DNA of 64,000 nt from an uncultured Lachnospiraceae bacterium (GCA_947565425.1 CANOFW010000012.1:19219-83218), one strand, 5' to 3'; shown: positions 7,978 through 18,789, counted from the stretch's first letter. Notes: generated by a model not told the origin, from the sequence alone. Numbers and translations are program-made.

Positions 7978-10050
7978 ATGGGATATCGGGAATTTTGGCA
8001 TTCCTACCGGGAGGAAGTGAAAGAGCGTTTTCCTCTGGTAAAGGAACGTTTGAAGCAGATAGTGACGGAGGAGACAGTGGCAAGTCGCTGGCGGGAGTAT
8101 TTTCAGAGTACTGCCGCTTTTTTGGACAGATTGTGTGCACTGGAAGCAGAAATTTATGTGGGAAATTATTTCAAGAAGAGTCTGGAGCAGTTGCAAGTGG
8201 AGAATGATGCACTCTATGAGGACATTTTACCGAAGAATTATGCGAAGAGTTATGCGAATCCTGCATATGCCGCAGAGCAGTTGGGAGAAGCGTATGGTAA
8301 GCTTTTGGGTATGCTGTATGCGGATTTGCGTGCATTAATTCCCTATGTATTTGAGGGGCGCAAGTATGAACTGACAATCTTTGGCGAATTGTTTATCGAA
8401 ATATATAATTGTTTCGAGCAAGAAGAGTGTCCCAAGGAACAGCAAATCCAGCAGATTATTTACTGGTTTTACCATGATTACAGCGAGATTTTTACAGAAA
8501 TCAGCGTGCTTGCGCAGAGCAGCCCTGAGCTGGATTTCTATGTGCGCATGATTATGGACAGCGATTTAGAGGATTTGCGCTATTTGTATCGGTATGGCGC
8601 TTATATTTCGCCAAATGAAATCAAGATAGCAGAGTTTTTAAACGGTATGCCAAAGCAGGAAATTCAGGCCATGGCGGACACTTATACCGAAGGATATCGC
8701 ATTGGCTTTGAAGTTACCGGCAAGGATTTATCGAAGAAGAAATTTGTGGATTTGCGTTATCCCATAGGGTTTGAGCGCATGATGCGCGCGGCGGTAAGTA
8801 ATTTTCAGGAAATGGGTCTTGCGCCTGTGGTTTCAAGAATTGCCGAGACATCTTTTTCAGGAAGAGGCGTTGGAAGCCCTGCCGTGACAGGTACTTCCCC
8901 TAATCGTCAATATGAATACGACCATAAATTCGACCGAGCGGTCTATTTGGATAAGGCATTTGTAGAACGGCGGCTTGAGGGATTGCGCACAGCGTATGAG
9001 GGAAGAGGAGAAACAGCCGCACTCTATGCTGGCCCGGCAGTTGTGGAGACGTTTGGTGAGGAAGGCTTTGCGCCTGCCGCTTGTTCTTCGGCCTGTCGGT
9101 TTGATGACAAACAACAGAAGCTAAACGTCTATTTGTCCAGCCAGTCCACGCAGATTACCAACCAATATATCAGAGGGGAGGAGCGCAGTTTTACGATTAT
9201 CGCGTATCCAATCCCGGAAATTGGAGATAAATTTGAAGAAATATTTGCCAGGACAGTGGAGGTCAATACGCTCAACTATAAGCTATATCAAAAGATGCAG
9301 CAGAAAATCATAGACGTTCTGGATGAGGGGGCGTTTGTCCAGGTGACCGGTAAGGGCGCGAACACAACAGATTTAACGATAGCATTACACGCTTTGGAGA
9401 ATCCGCAGGAGCAGACGAACTTTGAAAACTGTGTGGCGGACGTCAATATTCCGGTGGGCGAGGTCTTTACCTCTCCTGTGCTCAAGGGGACCAACGGGCA
9501 TCTTCATGTGACGCAGGTGTATTTGAACGGCATGAAATATCTTGATTTGGAACTGGATTTTGCGGATGGTATGATTGTGCAATATTCTTGCCGCAATTTT
9601 GCCACGGAGGAGGAAAACCGCGCGTTTCTCAAAGAGAACCTGTTAAAACATCATCATACGCTTCCGTTGGGGGAATTTGCCATCGGCACCAACACTATAG
9701 CTTATAAGATGGGCAGAGACTATCAGATCCAAGATAAATTGCCAATTCTTATTGCAGAAAAAACAGGTCCGCATTTTGCTGTGGGCGATACCTGCTATAG
9801 TTGGGCGGAAGATACCGCGGTTTACAACCCGGACGGTAAGGAGATCGTGGCGAGGGATAATGAGGTGTCTGCGCTCAGAAAAGAAGATCCTCAAAAGGCT
9901 TACTACAATTGTCATACGGACATCACAATTCCTTATGATGAGCTGGACCGGATTACCGTCATCCGGCGAGATGAAAGCCGGATAGATGTCATCCGGGATG
10001 GTAAATTTGTCGTACCGGGGACGGAACCTTTGAATGAACCCTTATGTTAG
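7978..10050 (+). CDS. M29-type (thermophilic) metallo-aminopeptidase with N-terminal extension
   Basis: 690 residues. The C-terminal ~340 residues look like the M29/AmpS aminopeptidase fold: GEVFTSPV with the candidate metal-binding Glu near 497, then EFAIGTN and the HFAVGDTCYSWAED stretch carrying the usual His and Asp ligands. The first ~330 residues are a separate, mainly helical acidic region without a recognised domain. No signal peptide, so it is probably cytosolic and releases N-terminal amino acids from peptides. It stands alone, ending 8 nt from the convergent hydrolase gene. Confidence 0.8.
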   Translation: MGYREFWHSYREEVKERFPLVKERLKQIVTEETVASRWREYFQSTAAFLDRLCALEAEIYVGNYFKKSLEQLQVENDALYEDILPKNYAKSYANPAYAAEQLGEAYGKLLGMLYADLRALIPYVFEGRKYELTIFGELFIEIYNCFEQEECPKEQQIQQIIYWFYHDYSEIFTEISVLAQSSPELDFYVRMIMDSDLEDLRYLYRYGAYISPNEIKIAEFLNGMPKQEIQAMADTYTEGYRIGFEVTGKDLSKKKFVDLRYPIGFERMMRAAVSNFQEMGLAPVVSRIAETSFSGRGVGSPAVTGTSPNRQYEYDHKFDRAVYLDKAFVERRLEGLRTAYEGRGETAALYAGPAVVETFGEEGFAPAACSSACRFDDKQQKLNVYLSSQSTQITNQYIRGEERSFTIIAYPIPEIGDKFEEIFARTVEVNTLNYKLYQKMQQKIIDVLDEGAFVQVTGKGANTTDLTIALHALENPQEQTNFENCVADVNIPVGEVFTSPVLKGTNGHLHVTQVYLNGMKYLDLELDFADGMIVQYSCRNFATEEENRAFLKENLLKHHHTLPLGEFAIGTNTIAYKMGRDYQIQDKLPILIAEKTGPHFAVGDTCYSWAEDTAVYNPDGKEIVARDNEVSALRKEDPQKAYYNCHTDITIPYDELDRITVIRRDESRIDVIRDGKFVVPGTEPLNEPLC

Positions 10051-10058
10051 CGTTTGTC

Positions 10059-11189
10059 TCAACGAATCGTAAATGTGTCATCTAACAATAACCAGTTTGC
10101 GCGGAAGAGCTGCATAATTTGCCAATAGCTCATACCGCGGAGCTGGTATTCTTTTACCAGATTGAATTTTGCCGTGAGGCTGCGCACATCTTCAAACCAC
10201 ACTTCATGCGTCTGGTTGTCTTGTACATAGTTGAAATATGGAGATTGCGCCGTCTCGTCAAAGAAGATGGAGGCGCCATGGGCAACGGCAATTTGTACAG
10301 CTTCCACATTGCCGATGGTAACCGCCTTGGAAGAACCTTTGACATACGGAAGCGTCCAGTCATAACCGTAGTTGGGAATGCCAAGGTGAATTTTTTCCGG
10401 TGGGATTTTTGTCAGTGCATATTCGACAACCTGGCGAACTTTGTTGATTGGCGCGACTGCCATGGCTGGACCATAGGTATATCCCCACTCGTAGGTCATA
10501 AGCAGTACATAATCGGCTGCCTCACCCAACAAGCCATAATCTTTTCCTTCATAGAGAAGCCCGGTCTGTGTGTCGGAAGTCTTGGGCGCTAGCGCGACAG
10601 AGACCGGGAAGCCCAGTGCATTCACGGCGGTGCGCACTTCATGTACAAAATCGGCAAAGGCAAATTTGTCTTCGGGAAGGATGTATTCAAAGTCAATGTC
10701 TACGCCCGCAAAGCCGCGTTCCTCAATCTGGGCAGTGAGTTCTTTGATAAGTTGTTGTTTTGCCGTTTCGCTGTTTACTACGCGGGAGATTAAATAATTG
10801 CTGAATTGTCCGTCCGGTCCGAACGGCGTCAGCGTAAGAATGGGCGCCACGTCAAATTCCTTTGCCATGGCAATCATAAAGGTGTCGTCCAATAGCGGGG
10901 GAATTAACGCACCTTCGGGTGTAAAACCATAAGAAAAAATAAAGAGATCGGAGAGGAATGGAAGCGTCTGTTCCAGTACCCAGCGGCTGATGAAAGGATA
11001 GGCGTAGCCGCCCACATAAGCGGAATAGCCGTCAGCGCCGGCAGTATCAGATAGAAGAAGTGCCTGCCCAATGGCAAGCGCATAAGGGTATACGAGCTGG
11101 TTGTCATAGATGATGGATTGTGCGGGAACATTTTGGGAGGCGGCAATTGTATCTACACTGTCACCGGGCTGAACTACATATATTCTCAT
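10059..11189 (-). CDS. LysM plus glycoside hydrolase family 18 protein (SleL/YaaH-like)
   Basis: 376 residues. An N-terminal LysM repeat (about 2-47, beginning MRIYVVQPGDSVDTIA) binds peptidoglycan. The rest is a GH18 barrel with the catalytic DxDxE motif at 164-168 (GVDIDFEYI), Glu168 being the predicted acid. There is no signal peptide. The same architecture is found in spore cortex-lytic or coat-associated N-acetylglucosaminidases such as SleL/YaaH, so a role in spore cortex breakdown is likely if the organism sporulates. The ribosome site is weak (AAAGGAT about 13 nt away). It converges with the aminopeptidase gene. Confidence 0.88.
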   Translation of the reverse strand: MRIYVVQPGDSVDTIAASQNVPAQSIIYDNQLVYPYALAIGQALLLSDTAGADGYSAYVGGYAYPFISRWVLEQTLPFLSDLFIFSYGFTPEGALIPPLLDDTFMIAMAKEFDVAPILTLTPFGPDGQFSNYLISRVVNSETAKQQLIKELTAQIEERGFAGVDIDFEYILPEDKFAFADFVHEVRTAVNALGFPVSVALAPKTSDTQTGLLYEGKDYGLLGEAADYVLLMTYEWGYTYGPAMAVAPINKVRQVVEYALTKIPPEKIHLGIPNYGYDWTLPYVKGSSKAVTIGNVEAVQIAVAHGASIFFDETAQSPYFNYVQDNQTHEVWFEDVRSLTAKFNLVKEYQLRGMSYWQIMQLFRANWLLLDDTFTIR

Positions 11190-11278
11190 AGAAATAGTGG
11201 AATCCTTTTTTAATAAAATATGTATAAAGAAAGGAAAGCGTTACAGCTCAGTTATATTTGTGAAAATTTAGACGGCTC

Positions 11279-11308
11279 TTGTAGATTTTTCATGCAAAAC
11301 ATGATAAA
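11279..11308 (+). promoter_or_regulatory. Possible promoter of the chemoreceptor gene
   Basis: TTGTAG at 11279-11284 and GATAAA at 11303-11308 with an 18 nt spacer, a moderate fit to the housekeeping consensus. No flagellar sigma factor (GCCGATAA-type) box was found. Confidence 0.35.
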
Positions 11309-11346
11309 CTAAGCATAATTAGGAATAATCAGGAAAGGGGACATCA

Positions 11347-13434
11347 ATGAAAAGCATCAAGACAAAAATTGTATTGGTAGTTTTAATGTGTTCGCTGATT
11401 TCTACCGTTATCTGCGGCAGCATCAGCATCGTAGAAAGTTCGCGGGCGGCGAAAGAGAATTCTGGAGACAGAATGAAGCTTCTTTGTGAAAATCAAGGAC
11501 AGAAGCTTAACGGCATGATGCAGCAAGTCTCACAGTCCGTAGATACTTTGTATGACCTTGCAGTTTCTGAACTTGGAGATTTTGAGAAGTTTAAGACAGA
11601 TGCATCCTATGTCGATGAATATTCGCAGCGGATTGCGCCTATGCTTGAGCAGACGGCGGTACATACTCAGGGAGCTATGAGCGTATATATTCGCTATAAT
11701 CCGCAGTTTACGGAGCCTACCAGCGGCCTATTTTATACCAGGGATTCCGCTGACAGTGAATTCAAAGAGATAGAGCCGACGGACTTTTCTATGTTTGAAC
11801 CGGATGATTTGGAACATGTGGGCTGGTATTATATACCGGTGGGCAATGGGCAGCCTACCTGGATGGAGCCTTATTTAAATTCTAATATCAACGTTTATAT
11901 GATCTCTTATGTTGTACCAATTTTTGTGGATGGGGAATCTGTGGGAATTATTGGCATGGATATTGATTTCAGCGCGTTTACAAATGTGCTGGAGACATCT
12001 GGGATATTTGATACGGGCTATGCGTTTCTTGCCAATGAGCAGGGAAATATTATGCACCACAAGGAGCTGGAGACCGGCAGCAGTATGGCGGAGGCAGGGT
12101 TAGAAGCGATTGCGGCGAGTCTGGCGCTTCCAGATCAGGAAATGGCAATCCAGCAATATACCTGGCAGGGAGTGAAGAAGAGCATGTGCTATATGTCTCT
12201 GGTAAATGGTATGAGATTTATTCTCACGGCGCCCACGTCGGAGTTTGCGGCACAGGCTAAGACCATGCGTATGTTTATTTTACTGGGAGCATTGATTGCC
12301 ATGGCTGTGGCAGTTGTGGTTGGATTTCTCATCAGTATTTCTCTGACGAAGCCGATTCGCCAGATTAACGCAATTGTGGGTGAGACGGCGAAATTTAACT
12401 TCACCCATTATAAATCTAGTGAGAGCCTTTATAAGAAAAAAGACGAGACGGCAAGTATGGCGCATTCACTGCATGATATGCGGGATAGCCTACGGGGAAT
12501 GGTTGAGAACATCCGGCAGGCATATATGGAGATGGCGGACAGTATGGACCGTCTTTCGGAAACGACAGAGAAAGTCAACCATATGAGTGCAGATAATTCC
12601 GCAACTACACAGGAATTGGCGGCAGCTATGCAGGAGACAGCGGATACCATGGACACGGTTAATAGCACGCTTGCAGAGATTCGCGGCAGGGCAGAGGAAA
12701 TCCGCGGCCGTTCCGATGCCGGTAAGAGTAATTCTGTAGAAATTCGCGGCAGGGCGGAGAAGTTGAAAGGAAGCACGAGAAGCGCCAGTGAACGTACACA
12801 GGAAATGTACGCCAGTGTGCAGGAGAAGACGAAACAGGCGATGGAGCAGGCGAAGGCGGTATCTCATATCAACGAGCTGACCCAGGCAATTTTAGATATA
12901 TCTTCTCAAACCAATTTGCTTGCCCTCAATGCTTCTATTGAGGCGGCAAGAGCCGGAGAAGCGGGAAGAGGCTTCGCTGTGGTAGCTGGAGAAATCGGAG
13001 CTTTGGCGGATCAGACGTCCGATGCAGTTGGCGATATCAATGGAATTATCGCGGAAGTCAATCAGGCTGTGAGCAACATGACCTCATGCTTAGATGAGAG
13101 CATGAATTTCCTGGAAGACACCGTGCTCAAAGATTACGGAGACTTTATGGAAGTGGCGGAGCAGTACACGATTGATGCAGCAGGCGTGGAAGGTAATATG
13201 GGAGATATTAACAGCCAGATAGAGACGCTTCTGACGGCTATTGTAAATATTGCAGATGCAGTGGAACATGTGAGCCAAACGACGATGGAGGCAGCCGAGG
13301 GCATCACTGAAATTGCCGGCAAGACACAGGAAATGGCAGGAGTAGTGGGGACGAACAGCGACCTCATCGAGCATAACCAGAGCCATATTGATAAATTAAA
13401 AGAGATTGTAGCGCGTTTCCGCATGCAGGAGTAA
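11347..13434 (+). CDS. Methyl-accepting chemotaxis protein with periplasmic-type Cache sensor
   Basis: 695 residues. TM1 at about 8-28, an extracellular region to about 305 with a double-Cache-like pattern, TM2 at about 308-328, then HAMP and a long cytoplasmic coiled coil. The conserved signalling tip is plain ([18 protein letters not shown], then [12 protein letters not shown]). It would relay ligand binding to CheA/CheW. AGGAAAGGGG precedes the ATG. No che genes are close by, so it is an orphan receptor. A bidirectional terminator separates it from pta. Confidence 0.95.
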   Translation: MKSIKTKIVLVVLMCSLISTVICGSISIVESSRAAKENSGDRMKLLCENQGQKLNGMMQQVSQSVDTLYDLAVSELGDFEKFKTDASYVDEYSQRIAPMLEQTAVHTQGAMSVYIRYNPQFTEPTSGLFYTRDSADSEFKEIEPTDFSMFEPDDLEHVGWYYIPVGNGQPTWMEPYLNSNINVYMISYVVPIFVDGESVGIIGMDIDFSAFTNVLETSGIFDTGYAFLANEQGNIMHHKELETGSSMAEAGLEAIAASLALPDQEMAIQQYTWQGVKKSMCYMSLVNGMRFILTAPTSEFAAQAKTMRMFILLGALIAMAVAVVVGFLISISLTKPIRQINAIVGETAKFNFTHYKSSESLYKKKDETASMAHSLHDMRDSLRGMVENIRQAYMEMADSMDRLSETTEKVNHMSADNSATTQELAAAMQETADTMDTVNSTLAEIRGRAEEIRGRSDAGKSNSVEIRGRAEKLKGSTRSASERTQEMYASVQEKTKQAMEQAKAVSHINELTQAILDISSQTNLLALNASIEAARAGEAGRGFAVVAGEIGALADQTSDAVGDINGIIAEVNQAVSNMTSCLDESMNFLEDTVLKDYGDFMEVAEQYTIDAAGVEGNMGDINSQIETLLTAIVNIADAVEHVSQTTMEAAEGITEIAGKTQEMAGVVGTNSDLIEHNQSHIDKLKEIVARFRMQE

Positions 13435-13437
13435 TAT

Positions 13438-13480
13438 AAAAATCACTTTGAGAAACTGGATTCTCAAAGTGATTTTTATA
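13438..13480. terminator. Bidirectional intrinsic terminator
   Basis: A perfect 14 bp stem (AATCACTTTGAGAA with its complement) flanked by A-rich sequence on the left and T-rich sequence on the right. It serves both the chemoreceptor gene and the convergent pta gene. Confidence 0.9.
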
Positions 13481-13502
13481 TTAGACCATAATTGTCTGTA
13501 AA

Positions 13503-14513
13503 TTATTCTAGTTCTTCGTCGACGAGTGCGGCAGTAATAATTGCCATGGAATACACCTCGTCGGCGTTACAACCTCTGGATAAGTCATTGATGGGAGAAT
13601 TCAATCCTAAAAGAATCGGCCCATAAGCCTCAAAATTACCCATACGCTGTGCGATCTTGTAACCGATATTTCCGGCGTTGATGTCCGGGAAAATAAATAC
13701 GTTGGCATGTCCGGCAACCGGATCGTCGGGACACTTTGTACGCGCAACACGTGGGGAAACGGCAGCGTCAAACTGCATTTCACCGGAAATGGGGAGATTG
13801 GGATTCAGCGCTTTTGCCTTGAGTGCAGCATTGTGCATTTTGTCCACATCTTCACCAGCGCCGGAACCAAGCGTAGAATAGCTGAGGAATGCAACCTTGG
13901 GATCAATGCCGAATAATTGTCCGCATTTGGCAGCTTCAATTGCAATCTCTGCAAGTTCGTCTTCGTTCGGCTTGATATTGATGGCACAGTCTGCCATTGC
14001 AAGTACTTCGTTCTCGCCGGTAGCGGAAGGACGTACGAGAATGAAGCAGGATGATACGATGTTGTGTCCGGGTTTTGCTTTGATCAATTGCAGCGCCGGG
14101 CGAATGGTGTCTGCTGTGGTATAGGTAGCGCCGCCCAGAAGGGAATCAGCATAGCCCATTTTTACCAGCATTGTGCCAAAATAATTGCCCTGAAGCAGTA
14201 TTTCCCGCGCTCGTTCCGGTTGTAGGTTCTTGCTTTTTCTCAGTTCGCAAAGCATTTCTACCATCTCGTCTATCTTTTCAAATTTCGCAGGGTCAATAAT
14301 CTGCGCTCCGCGGATATTGTAACCGTATTCCTCTGCGGCCTCCTCCACTTCTTCCTGGGTGCCGACCAGCAGCGGTGTCAGGAAATTAGAAGCCAAAAGC
14401 CGGGAAGCTGCTTCTAAGATACGTGGGTCGCTTCCTTCTGTGAAGACAATTTTTTTGGGGCTCTGTTTTAGTTTTTTAATCATTGCGCCAAAGCCGTGCA
14501 TATTCCTGCTCAT
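13503..14513 (-). CDS. pta: Phosphate acetyltransferase
   Basis: 336 residues, normal for the short, single-domain Pta. It interconverts acetyl-CoA and acetyl phosphate, the first step from acetyl-CoA to acetate and ATP in fermentation. Family hallmarks are the N-terminal KIVFTEGSDPRILEAA, the central SATGENEVLAMADCAI, and the C-terminal CPDDPVAGHANVFIFPDINAGNIGYK. The ATG is preceded 9 nt upstream by AAGGAGG. The usual partner ackA is not adjacent; the next gene on this strand is far away, so the two are probably unlinked in this genome. Confidence 0.96.
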   Translation of the reverse strand: MSRNMHGFGAMIKKLKQSPKKIVFTEGSDPRILEAASRLLASNFLTPLLVGTQEEVEEAAEEYGYNIRGAQIIDPAKFEKIDEMVEMLCELRKSKNLQPERAREILLQGNYFGTMLVKMGYADSLLGGATYTTADTIRPALQLIKAKPGHNIVSSCFILVRPSATGENEVLAMADCAINIKPNEDELAEIAIEAAKCGQLFGIDPKVAFLSYSTLGSGAGEDVDKMHNAALKAKALNPNLPISGEMQFDAAVSPRVARTKCPDDPVAGHANVFIFPDINAGNIGYKIAQRMGNFEAYGPILLGLNSPINDLSRGCNADEVYSMAIITAALVDEELE

Positions 14514-14582
14514 ATTATAAATCCTCCTTAAAAATATCTGATGTGATCAGTTATTAATTATTTTTGGTAATTCTCTAAATAT

Positions 14583-14610
14583 AATGTACCACTTTTGGGA
14601 GATTTTTCAA
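14583..14610 (-). promoter_or_regulatory. Possible pta promoter
   Basis: On the minus strand TTGAAA (14605-14610) and TACATT (14583-14588) with a 16 nt spacer, about 65 nt ahead of the start codon. Confidence 0.4.
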
Positions 14611-14692
14611 CTGATTTTTGCCGTTCCTTGCCGCATTTTTACAATTTTGAGGCTTGATAAGCGCGGTTTATTAAAATTTTATACTTTCTTTC

Positions 14693-14721
14693 TTGTTTTT
14701 TATAGGAAATCTTTTTATAAT
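14693..14721 (+). promoter_or_regulatory. Promoter of the RND exporter gene
   Basis: TTGTTT at 14693-14698, a 17 nt spacer and a perfect TATAAT at 14716-14721, about 50 nt ahead of the ATG. The -10 box is strong and the -35 moderate. Confidence 0.7.
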
Positions 14722-14775
14722 GAAGTCTGAAAACTTATTCGTCAACGAAAGTGAAAATGCACAGGAGGAAAACAA

Positions 14776-17700
14776 ATGCTGTCAAAATTCAGTGTTAAAA
14801 AGCCTTACACCGTAATTGTGGGTATCATACTGGTAGTTATTTTGGGTGTGGTTTCTCTGACTAAGATGAGCACCGATCTTCTGCCCAGCATGAATCTGCC
14901 ATATGCAATCGTGGTTACTTCTTATGCGGGGGCGAGTCCGGAACAGGTGGAGAGTGCGGTGACGCAGCCGATTGAGGCGGCCATGGCAAGTACCTCTAAT
15001 ATTAAGAATATCAGTTCAACCTCGTCAAATAATATGTCTATGGTCGTGCTGGAATTTGAGCAGACCGCCAATATGGATTCGGTGACCGTGGAGATGCGCG
15101 AGAGCCTCGATCAGATTAGCGGCTACTGGCCCGAGGCGGTAGGCAACCCAATTATCATGAAGTTGAATCCAGATATGTTGCCGATTATGATCGCTGCGGT
15201 GGAAGCAGAGGATATGGACAATCTGGAAATCAGCGATTATACGGAGAAAGACTTGATTCCTGAGATTGAGAGCGTGGAAGGCGTTGCCTCTGTGACGGGT
15301 ACGGGGTTGATTAAGGAATCCGTACAGGTGACACTCAGCCAGAAGAAGATTGACGAAATCAATGATAAGGTCAAAGAGTCCTTGGATGCGAAGTTTGCCG
15401 ATGCCGAGAGTGAAATGTCGGATGCCGAGGAGGAAATCAGCAGCGGCAAAGATGAATTGAGCAGCGGTCAGAGTTCGATGGCAAATCAAATCAGCGATGC
15501 TCAGAATCAGTTGAACGATAAGAAAATTGAGCTATTTCAGACGGAGACGGATTTAAATAATAAACTAGCAGAATTAAAGGAGACAAAGAGTCAGACAGAA
15601 GCGGGAATTGCCTCGCTGACAGAGTTGCAGTCTCAGGTGCAGCAGCTTGTGGAGTCTAAGGCGAAATTGACAGAAGCCATTGAGAAGATAAAGGCGCTGA
15701 TGAATAATCCCATTCCATCAGATCCTTCCCAAATGGATCCTTCTCAGATGGACCCCTCTCAAATGGATCCTTCCCAGTTAGCGCAGATGCAGGAGCAGCT
15801 TGAACAAGCGAAAGCGCAGCTTACGCAGCTAGAATCACAACTTGCGCAGGTGGAAGCAGGGCTTGCCGAGATCAAATCACAGCTTGCTGCGCAGGAAGGA
15901 AGTACGCTCAAAGCAGACGCTTCGGATAAAAAATTGATTTCTTACATAGCACAGTCGATTACGAAAGCGGAGCAGGGATTGGTGCAGATCAATGGCGGTA
16001 TTGCGGCCATTGAGTCGGGACTTGCGAGCGTGGCGGAAGGCAAGACGACCATTAATTCTACACTTGCTACGTTAAACCAGAGTCAGATTGCAGGTTCAGT
16101 GGAGATGGGCAGCGCGTCAGCGCAGCTTGCCAGTGGTGAGGAAAAATTACAGCAGGCAAAGGACGAATTTGAAAATACGAAGCAGGAAGCTTATGATGCT
16201 TCCGATTTGAATAAGATACTTACCATGGAGACATTGAAGAATATCTTGACAGCGCAGAACTTTTCTATGCCGGCGGGGTATATTACGGATGCAGGTGAGA
16301 GCTACATGGTGCGCGTCGGAGACGCCATAGACAGCGTCGACGCTTTGAAGGATATGGTATTGATGGATCTTGGCATGGATGGCGTGGAAACCATTCATTT
16401 ATCTGATGTAGCGGACATTGTAGTGAATGATAATGCCAAGGAATCTTATGCGCGTTTGAATGGCAGGCCCGGCGTGATGCTCTCCATAGAGAAACAGACT
16501 GGATATTCCACCGGAGATGTGACAAAGCGTGTTTATAAGAAATTTGAAAGTCTCAAGAAAAATGACGAGAATTTACAGGTATCAGTCATGATGGATCAGG
16601 GAATTTATATAGATATGATTGTAGATTCTGTGCTCAACAATATGATTGTCGGCGCAATCCTTGCCATCATAATCCTCCTAATTTTTCTTAAAGATATTAA
16701 GCCCACCCTGGTTATTGCATGTTCTATTCCGGTCTCCGTTATTTTTGCCGTAGTGCTCATGTATTTTAGCGGTGTTACCTTGAATATGATTTCTTTGTCT
16801 GGGCTTGCTCTGGGAATTGGTATGCTGGTGGATAACTCCATTGTTGTGATTGAAAATGTTTATCGTATGCGCGGCGAGGGGTTGTCGGCAAGGAAAGCGG
16901 CGGTAGAGGGCGCAAAACAGGTGGGTGGTGCGATTACGGCCTCTACGCTGACGACTGTTTGTGTATTTGCACCGATTGTATTCGTTGAGGGTATTACGCG
17001 CCAGCTCTTCGTAGATATGGGGCTGACGATTGCTTACACGCTGCTTGCGAGCCTTCTGATTGCATTGACGTTCGTGCCAATGATGGGGGCAAGAATGCTG
17101 CGTAAGACAAAGGACATCCGCCATCCCTGGTTTGATAAGGTACAGGAAGTATATGGTGTGGTTCTCAGTAAACTGTTGCGAGTTAAGCTGTTGGTTTTGT
17201 TGGTGATGGTGGCGCTTCTTGTAGCGAGCGTGTGGGCCTCTCTCTCGAAAGGAACGGAATTTATGCCGGATATGGAGAGTACGCAGATGACGGTTACCGT
17301 TACGCCGCCGGAGGATGCAGATTTTGAAGAAGCCTGTGAATTGGCTGATGAAGTTACAGAGCAGGTTATGAGTATTTCTGATGTCGAATCGGTAGGCGCC
17401 ATGGCTGGCGGAAGCGGAATGGCTTCCGGGCTGATGGGTGGCAGTAATGGAAATGATATAACGCTTTATATTCTTGTGAAAGAGGATAAAGAGCTTACGA
17501 ATGATGAGATTGCTGAGGAGATTAAGGATTTGACAAAGGACTTGGAGGCGGAGATTAGCGTAAGCACTTCCGAGATGGACATGGGCGCCATGGCTGGTGA
17601 AGGATTGACCGTGCAGATTCGGGGACGTGATTTGGATAAATTACAGACGATGGCGGAAGATATTACAGAGATTGTTGAACGAGTGGAGGGTACTACAGAT

Positions 17701-18699
17701 GTGGCGTCCAATGCGCAGGAGACGGAGAAAGAGTTTCGTATTACTGTGGATAAGGAGAAGGCCGCCAAATATGGCATGACGGTAGCGCAGATTTACCAGA
17801 TTGTTGGCGAGCGTATGGCCGATGAAACGTCAGACGATACGATTTCTACAGATATAAAGGATTATGAAATTTATCTGGAGAGCGTGGAACAGAGCGAGGC
17901 TACAATTGACAGCCTGAAAAATATCACATTCACCTATACAGATAAAGAAAGCGGGGATGAGGAAGAGATTAAGCTTTCGCAGGTAGCAGATTTTGAAGAG
18001 CTGGAGAGTTTGACTTCTATCTCGCGTGAGGGTCAGGAGCGTTATGTGCAGGTGACAGCGGCGATTGACAAGGGGTACAATGTAGGACTTGTCGGCGATA
18101 AGGTACAGAAGGCGGTGCGGGATTATGAACTGCCGGAAGGATATTCTGTGGAGATGACGGGAGAAGATGAGAGCATTAATGAGGCTATGGAACAGTTAGT
18201 GTTGATGCTGATACTTGCGCTTGCTTTTATTTATCTGATTATGGTAGCGCAGTTTCAATCCCTGCGCGCACCCTTTATTATTCTCTTTACCGTACCTCTT
18301 GCGATGACGGGCGGATTTGGTGCGCTGCTGATTACTGGTAATGTGCTCAGTATTATTTCCATGATTGGCTTTATCATGCTGGTGGGTATCATCGTAAATA
18401 ATGGTATTGTGATGGTAGAATATATCAATCAGCTTAGAAAAGAGGGCATAGAGAAGCGCGAGGCGATTGTGACGGCAGGCAAGACCCGTCTGCGTCCCAT
18501 TCTAATGACGGCGATGACAACAATTTTTGCAATGTCTACGATGGCGTTTGGTTCCGATATGGGTTCTGATATGGGAAGGCCGATGGCGATTGTCACGATT
18601 GGCGGTATGATTTATGGAACGCTGATGACATTGGTGGTAGTGCCTTGTATTTATGACTTATTCTATAGCAACAAGAGTATGGTGGAAGAAGAGCTGTGA
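14776..18699 (+). CDS. RND-superfamily efflux transporter with a long coiled-coil insert
   Basis: 1307 residues against about 1040 for AcrB/MexB-type pumps. TM1 (about 12-30) and the first porter segment match HAE1-type RND proteins, including the SxxNMSMVVLEFE segment. The transmembrane core has GLALGIGMLVDNSIVVIENV near 677 with the proton-relay Asp, and the second half repeats the pattern (LVGIIVNNGIVMVEYIN). The extra length lies at about 193-475: a Gln/Glu/Ala/Lys-rich coiled coil broken by four DPSQM repeats. It probably exports amphiphilic compounds or moves envelope lipids using proton force. No membrane-fusion adaptor or outer-membrane channel gene is adjacent, as expected for a monoderm. 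Neighbouring valS has its own promoter. Confidence 0.92.
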   Translation: MLSKFSVKKPYTVIVGIILVVILGVVSLTKMSTDLLPSMNLPYAIVVTSYAGASPEQVESAVTQPIEAAMASTSNIKNISSTSSNNMSMVVLEFEQTANMDSVTVEMRESLDQISGYWPEAVGNPIIMKLNPDMLPIMIAAVEAEDMDNLEISDYTEKDLIPEIESVEGVASVTGTGLIKESVQVTLSQKKIDEINDKVKESLDAKFADAESEMSDAEEEISSGKDELSSGQSSMANQISDAQNQLNDKKIELFQTETDLNNKLAELKETKSQTEAGIASLTELQSQVQQLVESKAKLTEAIEKIKALMNNPIPSDPSQMDPSQMDPSQMDPSQLAQMQEQLEQAKAQLTQLESQLAQVEAGLAEIKSQLAAQEGSTLKADASDKKLISYIAQSITKAEQGLVQINGGIAAIESGLASVAEGKTTINSTLATLNQSQIAGSVEMGSASAQLASGEEKLQQAKDEFENTKQEAYDASDLNKILTMETLKNILTAQNFSMPAGYITDAGESYMVRVGDAIDSVDALKDMVLMDLGMDGVETIHLSDVADIVVNDNAKESYARLNGRPGVMLSIEKQTGYSTGDVTKRVYKKFESLKKNDENLQVSVMMDQGIYIDMIVDSVLNNMIVGAILAIIILLIFLKDIKPTLVIACSIPVSVIFAVVLMYFSGVTLNMISLSGLALGIGMLVDNSIVVIENVYRMRGEGLSARKAAVEGAKQVGGAITASTLTTVCVFAPIVFVEGITRQLFVDMGLTIAYTLLASLLIALTFVPMMGARMLRKTKDIRHPWFDKVQEVYGVVLSKLLRVKLLVLLVMVALLVASVWASLSKGTEFMPDMESTQMTVTVTPPEDADFEEACELADEVTEQVMSISDVESVGAMAGGSGMASGLMGGSNGNDITLYILVKEDKELTNDEIAEEIKDLTKDLEAEISVSTSEMDMGAMAGEGLTVQIRGRDLDKLQTMAEDITEIVERVEGTTDVASNAQETEKEFRITVDKEKAAKYGMTVAQIYQIVGERMADETSDDTISTDIKDYEIYLESVEQSEATIDSLKNITFTYTDKESGDEEEIKLSQVADFEELESLTSISREGQERYVQVTAAIDKGYNVGLVGDKVQKAVRDYELPEGYSVEMTGEDESINEAMEQLVLMLILALAFIYLIMVAQFQSLRAPFIILFTVPLAMTGGFGALLITGNVLSIISMIGFIMLVGIIVNNGIVMVEYINQLRKEGIEKREAIVTAGKTRLRPILMTAMTTIFAMSTMAFGSDMGSDMGRPMAIVTIGGMIYGTLMTLVVVPCIYDLFYSNKSMVEEEL
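15721..15780 (+). repeat. 15 bp tandem repeat (four units) inside the RND gene
   Basis: Four in-frame 15 bp units encode DPSQM, DPSQM, DPSQM, DPSQL. The third codon positions vary between units (TCC/TCT, GAT/GAC), so the array is not brand new. It forms a proline-bearing hinge between two coiled-coil arms. Confidence 0.9.
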
Positions 18700-18789
18700 C
18701 GATTACGGTAATGGCACTTAGCATGATTTACCTATAATATTGGCGATGGCTGAACTGTGACTATTACTAAAATTTTACAAAAATATTAC

